Shown: positions 39,420-51,000 of the stretch, in pieces
How the letters are laid out: each line of letters begins with the position of its first letter
Position numbering within the stretch: the stretch's first letter is position 1
NCBI GenBank assembly: GCA_007922195.1
Contig: ML681963.1
Span: 136,962,013-137,026,012 of the forward strand
Direction of reading: 5' to 3'
Length of the DNA: 64,000 nt
DNA from: Podocnemis expansa
Taxonomy: Eukaryota; Chordata; Testudines; Podocnemididae
The notes under the pieces: model-generated
Database searches by the model: none
Seen by the model: the letters and a program-made list of their open reading frames with translations, nothing else
Told to the model about the DNA's origin: nothing
Made by a program: the position numbers and the translations under genes

Positions 39420-39800
39420 CTAGGCGGGCAGCGCCGCGCGCACAGACAACCGAGCGGCCTAACGCGGCGCGGCGGCTCCGCCTCCCGGATAAACAGGAAA
39501 CCCGCCGCTCAATCGCTTCCGGCAGGAGCCGTTTCCGCCGGCGCTTACGTCACTTCCGACGGTGGGGCGCGCGCCTCGCCCTCGTCATGTGATGGAGGAG
39601 GGAGCGAAGAGCGGGGCCAGATCCAGGGAGCTTCGCGTGAGCTGTGACGTGTGCATAGAACGCTCGCTCCTCCCCCTCCGCCCACCCACTGGCCTAGGCC
39701 GCGGCAGAAGGCGCGTTTGGCTCGGGGGCGGGGCCGACCACCAGACACGTCAGCACATGGAATACGTCACACAGCGGGCAGGGCCAAGGTAGGGCAGCCA
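39420..39800 (-). promoter_or_regulatory. TSG101: CpG-rich TSG101 promoter with ETS and CRE-type sites
   Basis: Dense CpG sequence surrounds and precedes exon 1; the CpG-rich zone runs from about 38880 to 39800. No TATA box is evident. On the minus strand an ETS core and a CRE half site are fused (CGGAAGTGACGTAA, about 39545-39558), and a second ETS-like CCGGAAGC lies near 39515. ACGTCA/TGACGT hexamers occur at 39547, 39645, 39747 and 39764. A GC box (GGGGGCGGGGCC) is near 39724-39735. This is typical of a housekeeping CpG-island promoter. The transcription start is not determined. Confidence 0.6.
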
Positions 39801-40195
39801 CGTGCTCAAGGCACAGGGCTGTGGTGCTTGCCCCTCCTTGGAAGCAGCTGAGCCAAGCTAGGCAGTGACATAAATAACTTGCTCAGCTGCTGGCAGCCCC
39901 CATGCTCCTGCCACATGAGCCACGCTGAGTGAAAAGGAGGGCCCTTATTTTGATTTAGTGCTACCGGCCTTGTTCAGAGATGAAACTTGCTGCTGGGCTG
40001 TGCAGCGCTTCAGAAACTCCAGCAGTTGATCAGGAGGTTTGAACTAATGATGGCGCTTTTCAGTAAAGATTAGCCCTAACAGTACTATGCCAGATTGGAT
40101 TTGGTGCTGGCCAGAAGAGAGTTGGCCAGCAGGGCACCTCCTGCGTCTTCTATGCAGCAGCTCAAACTGCCTTGGTGAAGAGCATTAGTTTACAT

Positions 40196-40380
40196 CAGGG
40201 GTCTCAAACTAAGATCACCATGAGGGCCGCATGAGGCCTAGTATGTTAGCCCACAGGCCGCACCGCTGAAACCTTTCCTTACAACAATATTGCAAATATT
40301 AGTAACAGTGGTGTTGTGGGCCACAGGAAATAGCTTTAACGGCCACATGTGGGCCACAGCCCTTGTGTTTGAGACCCCTG
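40196..40380. mobile_element. hAT-type MITE with perfect duplication
   Basis: 185 bp, with ends CAGGGGTCTCAAACTAAG and, reversed, CAGGGGTCTCAAACACAAGG. The 8-bp duplication GTTTACAT is perfect (40188-40195, 40381-40388). Same family as 55480-55667. It lies upstream of the TSG101 promoter. Confidence 0.82.
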
Positions 40381-40491
40381 GTTTACATTATCAGCAGGGA
40401 ATTCCCTAACATCCCCTCTTCACCCCCTCACTTGTCAGCTAGTAACACTTATACCAATTTCATAAACATCCCCAATACCCACCTACATCTC

Positions 40492-40776
40492 CCCGGGGGC
40501 ATCGCTGGCGCCTCGCACGCGGGGCCCGTGCCCCGGGTCCTGGCATGGCCCCTGACTCTCGCGGCCTCTGGCTGGAGATCCGGGGCCTGGCCACCTATGG
40601 CAGTGGTGGCTGCTTCCAGCCCCTTCCTAGGCTGGGTGGCCCCGTGGCCGCGGCTGCCACTGCCTGCCCTGTCCCTGGCCAGGGATCCAGGGCTCAGCTG
40701 GCACAGCAGGCGCCAGAGGTTGGGTGCGGCCCAAGCACCAAATTGGGGCCGGAGCCCCGGGGCAGCAATGCTCCTG
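40492..40776. mobile_element. GC-rich MITE, relative of 63382-63629
   Basis: The ends (GGGGGCATCGCTGGCGCC and GGGGCAGCAATGCTCCTG) and the interior GC-rich text correspond to the reverse complement of the element at 63382-63629. No clean target duplication was found, so the boundaries are approximate. Confidence 0.5.
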
Positions 40777-41202
40777 CCGTGCCCCCCCCCATAATTTCAA
40801 GTCATGGGGAGAATACTGTTTATCAGCCCCAAGTCTGCCAGTTTAGCTGTTTTCCAGCCCCCTCCCCACTTTAATGTCAAATCCTGGGGAAGCACTAGGT
40901 TTAACTGACCCACTTTGGAAAGCCTCTCAGACACAGATCTGGTATTAAATCAGCTCAGAGCACTTCACACCACTTTCCCTATAGCAGACTAGGACTTGTC
41001 AGCCCCAGCAGACACAGCCTGGCACAATGCAGAAAGCAAAGGGAACAAAGTTGTCATGCATTTCTGAGAGCAAAGGGGCTCCTCTGAGTGGCACTAATAA
41101 ACCGTTGTCAGTCACAGCACAAGCACATGACAGTAGGCCTTGCTCTTTGTTTACTTTAAACGGTTGGGAAAAAATCAGCTCCTCCCCCTCTATAAAAAAA
41201 AA

Positions 41203-41302
41203 AACCAAGGAGTCTTGTGGCACTTAAAGACTAAGATTTATTTATCACATGAGCTTTCGTGGGAGAAAATCCCACTTTGTCAGACACTTTGAAGAGAGGG
41301 AA
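41203..41302 (-). mobile_element. PLE terminal arm fragment
   Basis: A minus-oriented arm starting after an A run (CCAAGGAGTCTTGTGGCAC) and ending after the CTTTGAAGAG side of ribozyme stem I. The core reads CTGACAA instead of CTGACGA. It lies in the intergenic region and no flanking duplication was identified. Confidence 0.65.
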
Positions 41303-41600
41303 CTTGGATACTATAGATACTGCTGTTCATGCTATGCTTTACAAATATATCTGTCCTATGGGATAATTTCTATTACAAAGTACCAGTAGCAAGCTTTGCA
41401 GCCTTTATTATTGTTTAGTAACCATCTGAGGATCACAGTTATTGCTGACAGCTGTAATGTAAGCAGCAAGACATTTGGAATACAAGGCTGAATGAAGTTA
41501 TCAATGGCATTTTCTGTTTAAAGCAAGAGCATGCTTACTGTAACATAGCAAAAAAAGCAAGGAGTCTTGTGGCACTTAAAGACTAACAGGTTTAGTCATT

Positions 41601-41641
41601 GCATGAGCTTTCGTGGGAGAATATCCCACTTCGTCAGACGC
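41601..41641 (-). ncRNA. Hammerhead-ribozyme-like motif in a PLE arm (best conserved copy)
   Basis: Read on the minus strand: stem I strand GCGT, core CTGACGA, an extra A, stem II GTGGG with loop ATATTCT and CCCAC, core GAAA, then GCTC and ATGC closing stem I. The cleavage position would follow the TC of GCTC. Stem III is minimal: AGCT is self-complementary, so a full stem III could only form between two molecules, as proposed for PLE hammerheads. The extra A between CTGACGA and stem II departs from the textbook core. Activity is not shown. Confidence 0.6.
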
Positions 41642-41665
41642 TTTGAATAGGGAGAACTCTTCAAA

Positions 41666-41701
41666 GCATCTGACGAAGTGGGATATTCTCCCACGAAAGC
41701 T
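41666..41701 (+). ncRNA. Hammerhead-ribozyme-like motif, cut by the assembly gap
   Basis: Plus-strand GCAT, CTGACGA, A, GTGGG, loop ATATTCT, CCCAC, GAAA and GCT, after which the gap begins. It mirrors the motif at 41601-41641, so the two form a long inverted pair with only about 25 bp between them. Confidence 0.55.
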
Positions 41702-42101
41702 NNNNNNNNNNNNNNNNNNNNNNNNNNNNNNNNNNNNNNNNNNNNNNNNNNNNNNNNNNNNNNNNNNNNNNNNNNNNNNNNNNNNNNNNNNNNNNNNNNN
41801 NNNNNNNNNNNNNNNNNNNNNNNNNNNNNNNNNNNNNNNNNNNNNNNNNNNNNNNNNNNNNNNNNNNNNNNNNNNNNNNNNNNNNNNNNNNNNNNNNNNN
41901 NNNNNNNNNNNNNNNNNNNNNNNNNNNNNNNNNNNNNNNNNNNNNNNNNNNNNNNNNNNNNNNNNNNNNNNNNNNNNNNNNNNNNNNNNNNNNNNNNNNN
42001 NNNNNNNNNNNNNNNNNNNNNNNNNNNNNNNNNNNNNNNNNNNNNNNNNNNNNNNNNNNNNNNNNNNNNNNNNNNNNNNNNNNNNNNNNNNNNNNNNNNN
42101 N
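41702..42101. other. Assembly gap of 400 N
   Basis: An unbroken run of exactly 400 N inside the palindromic PLE copy. The round length suggests an estimated or placeholder gap size. Any open frames read across it are artefacts. Confidence 0.99.
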
Positions 42102-44853
42102 AATAAATCTGTTAGTCTTTAAGTGCCACAAGACTCCTTGCTTTTTTTGCTTTACTAGACTAACATGGCTACCCCTTTGGAACCTAACATAGCGGTATTA
42201 GAGTTAATAAGCATCTCCTATTATCTTAGTGCCTGATTGGCTTCTTCAGTTATGATTACTACCCTTTGCTGTGCTACCTTGCACAAGGCACAATGACACT
42301 TAGTGTCCTCTTATTGTTTACTGCATTTTTGGTTTAATTTTCCAAGAACGACCTTCACATAAGTAATTTATTTAAAAGGCATAACAAATTATTAGAGCTT
42401 GAGAATCATGATTTAAAGCAGAACTGAATGAAAGTACAGTATATAGGAAACAACTCAATACTTCATGAGCCCATCAAGACATAAGAACCATAATTTAAAA
42501 AACAGAAGAGCCATAAAACAGTGCAATGTACAAACAACATGAATATAGTGCATCACCATTAAAAGTTTTGCAGCAACACAGCAGCTTTTCAGTATACTGG
42601 AAACAGCTGAGCAGCTAAACCCCTCATTTTAGAAACCCTTAACAGGAGGCTATGGCACACAAGTACTTCCTGCATCTGAAACTTTTTTTTAAACTTTCTG
42701 AAGAAACAAGAATATCATACAACAAATGCCTTGTAATGCTTTTAATCTAAAAGTGACTACAAATGAACAAAAAAAAAAAAAGCCTCCTTCCTACAATAAT
42801 GTAAAGTGCCATGTAATGTATTTTTAAAACCGCAGTCCCTTATTTTTAAATAAAAATTCATTGGGAACTGTAGAACAATGGAATCTAATATATGTAAAAA
42901 TTAGATCAGATGTGTGCTAAGCACCATTTATCCTAAAAAAAAAGTGCCAGTTATAAGAAGCCTGGAACTTTTAACAAAATGAGATACAACATTAAGGCAG
43001 AAAAACAGAAAGCTGCTCTAAGTAAGTACAGCCACTCTTTATGAACAATTTTAAATGTACAACACTTTAAGGAAGTTAGTTATTGCTCATTCAAGACGAT
43101 TTTAAATAATTAAAAGGAAGCCCAATCCAGCTAGAGACTAACTCATTCATTAAACAAGCAGCTCAATTGTTCCTGTGTAACAATCACTATTGATAAAGTA
43201 TCACAGACTAAAACATTAAACAAATTCTAAGGCAATATGAACAGTGATCTCATTAGGGAAAATGTAGTTTTGCTATTTTTAGTCTCAATCCTGAGATCAC
43301 TCAGCATATCACAACTCCTACTGAGGTTAATAGGCTAAATCTTACTTCCAATGAGGGCAATGGAAACTCAACTCATGTAAATGATATCTAGACCCAAAGG
43401 TTGTTGAGGATACTAAGCCTCTGCAAGACTAGGCCTTTTGTGAGGTGTAAGTCTAAGGCACCATGAAGTGTATTATTAGTTCAGCTAATTCATATATTGT
43501 GTCTTTACCAACAAAGATTCAACAGAATTTTAAGAAATAGATACCAGCACTTAAGTGTTGAATCACTAATCATTATATTCTATTAAAAGGAAGAGCTGGG
43601 TCCACATTTTCTCCTTTAGTGTATTTGGTAGCATTGGTACTAAATTAAAACTGAAATCCTACAGACAGTAGATTTCTTTTAGAAGTGAAATGTAATCAAC
43701 AAGCATAATTCAGGAAGTCAATAAAACCACTTATACAAATGTGGGTTTTTTGTTTGTTTGTTTATTTAAAAATACTAGCATCCTCCTCTTTCAGTACAAT
43801 CCTCAACTTAGTCAGTCATAAGGCTTTCCCTATTCAGATTCATTTGCTTTTTCTAGTTATTTTATTCCTTATGAACCTGATCCAAAGCTCACAGACAAAG
43901 AGTTTTGAATAAGGACCTATATTTCCATGAATTAATTACAACCCCAATTCCTATTTACTTTTATCCTGATCTTAGTTGTGTTTTTTTTTTAATCTCACCT
44001 CCCCCCACAAACACCCTTACCACTGTGCACAGCATCTGTTGGAATGCCACTAGTGTTTAAAACAAAAATGTTATTTCTGAAGACATGTAGCATGAAAGGA
44101 TCTGTAAAACCTACAACACAATCACAATAGAACAAGATTCCAGGTAAAAAAAAGCTCAGACAAATAAACACACGACAGCATTCAAACACAAGGCTTAAAA
44201 ACTCAAGCTTCAAGGTGTATCACTAACAAATAGTTTCCATTTTTCCAAGCAGTGTGCTAAAATTAAATTACATGAAAGCAACAAAGTGTTCTACCTTTAC
44301 CATGCCTGCTAAGCCAGAGGGTCTTTTTAATGAGTGCTTTACTATACTGAACAACTGGAGTGCATTAGTGTTCTAGTCATGCCCCTTACACTGAAGGTTA
44401 CAACAAAGGTGACATAGTGCTTCTGTGCTCACACACTATCACCCAAGGATTCTCCTTACACGAGATGCTTCTAGGTTGACTGTTGTCAACTTAAGAATCC
44501 CTTTGTTCCAACAGAGGGCACAACAGAAACATAGCAAACCTGAAAAATCAGACCTGCCTGATTTGTGGCTTAGTGACAATGAATGCAGACAGAGTTCTTT
44601 AAATTTTGACAAAACATCATTGTACAATATTTTCTTCATTTGACTCAAAAAACTACCACCTTTAAAAAGAAAGCTTTCCATTTTGTGATGTGTTCTGTAT
44701 TACAGAGTTTAACTAATGCTTTGAAGGAGCATGGCACTTGTGAAAGGAAATCATAATTCTTTTGTTAGCAGAAATTTCTATCTACCAGAGAAACAATTCT
44801 CCGTAGCAAAACCAGCATTTTTATGAGCAGATACAACATGATTGCATTGGTGT

Positions 44854-45021
44854 TTAAAGTTTCAATTGCTGTTGAAGGTCATGAATTGATGCTGCACTGC
44901 TCTGGAGTTTCTTTGCCACTAGCTCCTCCTCTTTCAGCGGGTTGATAATTTCAGTCACTCCACTGGTCCCAAGAACACATGGTATGCTTAAAAACACTTC
45001 ACTATTTATGTTGCAAAACCC
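44854..45021 (-). CDS. UEVLD: UEVLD last coding exon with stop codon
   Basis: 168 nt including TAA, beginning [20 protein letters not shown] and ending HDLQQQLKL, nearly the same C-terminus as human UEVLD. The acceptor is TTATTTCAG. A 3' UTR must follow to the left; candidate AATAAA signals on the minus strand lie at 43861-43866 and 43761-43766, but none is proven. Confidence 0.96.
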   Translation of the reverse strand, partial: GFCNINSEVFLSIPCVLGTSGVTEIINPLKEEELVAKKLQSSAASIHDLQQQLKL

Positions 45022-48000
45022 CTGAAATAAGGAGCACACAAAAGAATGTACATAAAACAGCTCTAAATTAGTAAATCTCCATTCCCAATGCCAACTATGA
45101 AATATACAATTAGTAAATTGAATTTTAAATTAGCAAGGATAATCCATCACGAAACATGCTTTGTTTAGCTGACAAGCATAGTACATTAAATAGTCTGTGG
45201 AAAATTTTTAAAAACCTTAGTAATAGGACATCAATATTCTGTAATTAAATCCTAATTCGAAAAGTGAAGGCTAAAATAATAGGAATTTTAAAGACCTGTA
45301 ATAGATCTTTGTTCAAATCTTGCACAAAGTCTGCACAACTCATGTTCACCTTAAAACACTAGTAGTCATCCCGTACTTGTCTATTTCATATAACAAGTGC
45401 TAAAACATCTACTTGATGAGAGGAAAAGATGAAGTGTATGTCCATAACGAAAACACAAACAAGCCTTGCTAGTCTCAAGCACAAAATGTATCACCCACCT
45501 ATGTAGGAAGTTCACAGACCTTGTAAAGCAGTTATTTTACTAAAGAAAAATGTTTCCACAGTATTTTCTGACATATAAATAACATATTGCTTTAATTAAG
45601 CTTTTTTAGAATGCAGTTTAATTAAACATAATCTGAGATTCTGTTTAGTCAAATATAAGGATAATATCTAGTCCATGATCAGAAAGTGAGAGGCTAGAAG
45701 TTAGCCTTTAGATTTAACAGAGCAGTGAGAAAAATCTACATCAGATTTTTGTAAATAGAGTCAAAGATGTTTGATCCTTGGTGAGAGATGCATTCCATCA
45801 AGCACTTTGAAACATTACATGTCTGCCTGTTACTTTGCCAAAGCTGTTAACAGCCTTGATCGATGATGAGTTGGGCACCAGTATTTCACATATTGTATCT
45901 CTCAACTGCTAGATTTTGAAAGCTCAACACAAGGGGCACTAGTTGATTTTTGCTCATTTTCAGATGGATGGTAAAAGTGAGGTGCCTGTTGTAGGAAGAC
46001 AGTAAATACCCTGTCTGCAAAGTGGTTGGTCAGGACTAAGGTCTATATACAACTACAATTAAAGGCTCAGCAGAAAAATATTTGAAATTAATGTCATGTT
46101 TACCTTTGCCAGAGTTGATACAGAATGAACCTTTCTTTTATTTTTCAGTATGCTTTCAATCAGATCTGCTATTGACAGTCCAACAGACCAGGACTTTTGA
46201 CCTTTTCCCTTAAGAAGTTCCATGGCTCTACATAACAGGGAGAAAAATGCTGTTTTAGAAATGTCTTCAATTATCTATGTTTTTGTTCTATATACAGTAT
46301 TACACAGCAGATGAACACTAATGTCTGCTTTTCTAGAAGTTGATCTTTATTCCCCCAATTCTACAAAGACCATTTTTTAATTCCTTCATGCAAACTGTAC
46401 AGATTTTAGCTTATCATTGCCAACATTTTCCTAATTTCTATGATGAGCAATGTTAACTGTATATCTTGATCACCACAGTATATTCTTGATTAAGAAGCAC
46501 TTTTAGAACCTGCAAGGGAAAGGTACTAATAAGTGTCACATATGAGGATTATTAACAACCTAGCCTACTGCATCAAACAAATACTGATGCAAGGCATTTG
46601 AGTGTCAGCGTTACAATTTAGAGAAGCACACACTCTGAGCACTACCACTTAACTCTAGTTAGCTACTGGAAAAAAAAAATTCTAACCTTAAAAAAAATCC
46701 TTTTCCTATATACTCAAGGTGTAGCAGTGACCTGAAAGTTTCAGAGCAGACTTGCTCAGAGTAGTACAGAAAAGTTAGTCTATACCAAGATTCTGAACTC
46801 TGCAGATTGGAAAAAAAATCCCAAACATTTCTGCTATTTTCGTAACAGGTTAGTGTGAATTTGATTGTACCTGTTAGTCAACTGCTCCTGAGAGTTATGA
46901 TTCATTACTCCTTCAGTTTGATGAGATGTTACTGATTTAGAACCACTCCATGCTGGCACTAAATAAAATTAAAAACAAATGTTTATCATGCCAATATAGT
47001 ATAGCATTGATGAAATTTTCAACTGATTTTCAGAAGTGGACACTGCTAAAGGCGTTGACCTCAGTTGATGTCTTTCTAAGTTGTGCAGAGACTCCCTAAA
47101 CTCCACAGCAGAACTGGTAAGGAGAAACTATTTTTAAAAGTTCCAAATAAAGCTTTAACAGAATTTGTTATGATGTATTTGTAAGTATGCTAAATAGAGT
47201 GGTGCAATGGTGCTCCTGTTGTCAAACTCACATGGTAAAAAGTTTCATGTGGGTTGATGCAAAGTGACAAGGGATATAGTTGGGAAAAAAAACCAAAAAA
47301 ACCCAAAAACAAAAACGGGAAAAAAACAAAAAACAAAAAACCCACAACCATATATTTCATCTTAAAATTTCTCTGCATTCTTCTGTGTGGTGTCTTTTTT
47401 AAAAAAAGTTCAACAGTCTTTTTCCTTTTACACCCCTTTCCTTTCTTAAATTGTGATATGCTTTTTACAGCCTTACCTACAACTTAAAAATTATTGATGT
47501 AATATCTTTTCCTTCCCCTTTAATGCATGATGCTGCTGCTACCTGGCTGTGGTGGGTGTGTGCATGTTCATGGTTGATTAATTTTATTGGAACAACAGCC
47601 CTATATAGCACAGGAAATAATCTAAGCTTGCTCATGTTCTCCTGTCAGCACAACTAAATCCTCTAAGAGTAAGAGGCTAGGTCAGTCTCCATTTCCATTT
47701 ATTCTCTGCTAAAACAGCACATAAGGATGATGAGAAGTATCATACACATAACACAAAATTGCATCTGATATGGTAACTTATCTACCAGGCACAGGACTGA
47801 GCCTACCAATCATGTCACATATACCACCAGATGGCTGATATATGGTAGTTTTCCCATCAATTCCAGTGGGACTTGAAGTATCTTGGAGGTGAACAGTCCA
47901 TACTCAAATACCAACTTCCTCAAAATAAATAAATAAATAGATAGATTTTTTTAATCATCTAGTCCTCACTAGCAAAAAGGAGTATTGTCAGAAAAAAATA

Positions 48001-51000
48001 AATGTTTGGGTACAGCCTTTATATTCAGCACAATAATTGCAAAATATAATTATATATTTTTCCCTTAGACTTTGCTGTGAAGAAAAAGGAGAAAATGTCT
48101 TACATAGTAGCATGCATTTGATTCGGCAAGCATGCGGAAAAACAATCCTAAACTAAAGATCTCAATATCGGGTTCTTAACAGAAAGTTATCCAACTATTT
48201 AAAAAACAAAAAACAAAACAAAACAAAACAAAAAAAACAACTACTGTAGTCACTTCCAGGAGAGACTCTAAGGAATGAATGGACCGTGGAGACCAAGAAG
48301 CTTTCGCACCCTTAAGTGTGTCCTGTGGATCAGGATTAAAAGAGATAATGAGAGCCACTGCATCTCAATTAGTAATGCATTTGATAAGGTGCAATGTTTG
48401 CAGTTCTTTTCAATTTTAAAGACAGATATAAAATTATTTAGTGTAACAGGTGAAAGGAAAGTGGGAAAGCCACCAGCTAAATAAAGCCCTCCAGCTAGAG
48501 CCCTACATGGATACAAATACGTGGATCCGTATCTGACCTGCATCCACAAGAAATGGTCCATGGATATCCATGTTGTATCTGCAGATGTGGATATCCACAT
48601 ATTTGCAGGGCTCTAACTCTGTGCAGATAAAAACATGTGGATCCGTATCTGATCTGCATCCACAAGAAATGGTCCGTGGATATCCATGTTGTATCTGTGG
48701 ATGCAGATGTAATGTGAATATCCACGGATTTGCAGGGCTCTACCTCCAGCATACTTTGTAAAGCTTCATTCTCAACAAGTCTGATAGCAACCACATTCAT
48801 TGACATTAACTCTGTTGTTGCTTCCTTATAAACCAATTTGTCAGCCTTTTGTGGTTGAACTGTAAGTCGTGACTTAAGAAGCAGTACAAAGAACACACTA
48901 ATAGTGAAAGTTCTAGGCATCAGAAAAGTATACTAGAAAAGTGTTATTGGTATTTTTAAGCAGATTTCTTTTAAGAAGGTACTTGAAAGACATTTTTTTC
49001 CTCCCTGTGCTCCCACATTCCATGGAACATCATGGAATACGTCCTTCAACATCCAGGCAATCTAGTTAACCCGAAATTTTAGGGGCAGTTTCTACTCTTC
49101 AGATATACTCAAATCTCCACTGCAGACTGCTTCTCTGTTTACATTACTAATATGCCGTTATTGTTTCTTTTGCCAAACACATTCTTTTGAGGACAGCTTT
49201 TGGAAGGGGAAAGGGAGGTACTGCCCTCTGAAGGAAATGCCACCTCAGCATGACTTTTCTTGTAAGAGGAAAAAACCTGACACATAACGAAAAGCTAGCA
49301 GAAGCTGCATTGTGTGGGAACAGATGCCTACAGTCATTAATTAATGGAAGTCTAATGTTTCTATGTGGAATAGCATGTTCAGCAGACCTGATACAGTCCC
49401 TACTTTGTTTGGGTTTTTAAATTGTTTTATTCTTCATGTGTCACTTTCTTTAAATGTAAGGATAAACTAAATCTCACTGTATCTGGTTCTGTAGAAAGCA
49501 CTCACTCAGTTCCATCTTCTTCTAAATCCAAAACTTCTCAGTTCCATTCCTGTCTCTGCTGTGCAGCACTTTGGGAAGTCAACTATGGCCAGTTTGCAAA
49601 GGCATTGAATAACTACAGCCACTGTGAACAGCCATGTGAGCTGGGGGTCAGCACCTCTGAAAATATGGTATTCATAAAGTATTGACATATTATATTTTAT
49701 CCCCAGGCATTCCCTTTCCTGAAATTTCTCTCTCTTCAAAGTCTAACATAATTTGGTGTCATACAAAATAAAGGATCAAAGCTGTACTTATGTACATTTC
49801 TCCTTGTTTGGAGGCATACTGAGAACCTCTTTGCTCCCATCCAGCTCTAAAATCTCGGGGAATGCCCTGTAAAAACTATGACATACGCTATATAGGGGAA
49901 AAGGAAGACTTTCTTTCTATAAGGATTAGAGTTCTTTAAAAGAAATCATGAAAAGCTATAACCCTGTTCACTAGCAGCTACATTGCCATTAATATCCAAT
50001 TAGTGAACGTGTTCACTGCCAAAAAACTGACCATACTCCTTTAATTCATGATGATGTGTCACTTTACCTTTGTCTTCCCCTTGTTCGCCGATAATCCAAG
50101 CCTCTTTTCCTAAAGTCTGTGCTTTCAACACATTTGTGATTATATGCTGGAATCTCTCAGTGTCTAGATTACAACCAATTCCAATAACTCTGCTTTTAGG
50201 AAATGCACTGAGCTTCCATGATACATATGTCATTATTTCCACTAAACACAGGATTAAAAAGATACAGAATTACTTCAAAAATTCAACACAACCATAAACC
50301 ACAATTCACATTCAGAAACAAGAACAAGAGCATTTTTATAACTCCCAAGTATCAGCATGCAGGACAATATCAGCAGTTTACTCATTTCTAAAACAATGAG
50401 TCAGACTTTGAAAATAAACATACCATAGCTCAAGTAAAATATTCAGAAAACAAATCAGAAATTTGAATAATTTCTCTCAACACCACCACCTCTAAAAAAT
50501 ATTTTCTCTCATCACCACTATCTTAAAAGATTAGTTCTTTCTATTTTGCAAATGTTCTCTCCCTGCTTTCCCTGTTTTGAACAGAACAAAGTGTAATCTT
50601 TCCAATTGCTCTAACATGCTGTAGTAGCATATTTTAGGTATGTGTGGATGGGGTAAGCTCACGTCTACTTCTTCCTTCCCTACTTACTGTCCTCACATAA
50701 GACCACAGAATTAAGATCATTTCATGATTATCAATGTGTTTCCAAACAAACTATGGGCTAAAACTATTTACTGGTAACATACATCATTTTAACTAGAGGT
50801 TTTGATCATATTGTGTGTGTGTATGTCCTTACAGAAAAGGGGAAATAAAGAAAGAGAGATCTTGTCACTAACACATTTGCAAGATGTTCTGACTACAGTG
50901 GATGGACATATCATAAGACTCTAGATCAGGAGCGTTATACATCCAGCCCTTGAACCTCTTCCATCCAGCCCTTGACTGTTCTCCAACAGAGAGAGAGACG

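Larger units (their letters stand above)
41550..42184. mobile_element. PLE palindromic copy interrupted by an assembly gap
   Basis: The left arm is minus-oriented and the right arm plus-oriented, flanked by the perfect 9-bp direct repeat TAACATAGC (41541-41549 and 42185-42193). At 41650-41665 the first arm passes straight into a second, plus-oriented ribozyme-like core, giving a head-to-head inverted pair. Sequence is then lost in 400 N. The right arm resumes at 42102 and reaches the full end with CTACCCCTTTGGAAC. Confidence 0.75.
39801..44853. other. TSG101-UEVLD intergenic region and UEVLD 3' flank
   Basis: 5.4 kb separates the TSG101 start codon from the UEVLD stop. It contains the hAT MITE at 40196, the GC-rich MITE at 40492, two PLE copies and the N gap. 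42190-44853 is AT-rich without recognised repeats and presumably includes the UEVLD 3' UTR. Minus-strand AATAAA candidates are at 43861 and 43761. Confidence 0.6.

Noticed and set aside
39059..39647. Open frames of up to 180 codons on the plus strand opposite TSG101 exon 1
   Set aside because: They are produced by CpG-island base composition, with few stop codons, and have no conserved motif or splice support.
41613..42122. Open frames of 140-170 codons across the N run
   Set aside because: They consist almost entirely of undefined bases in the assembly gap.
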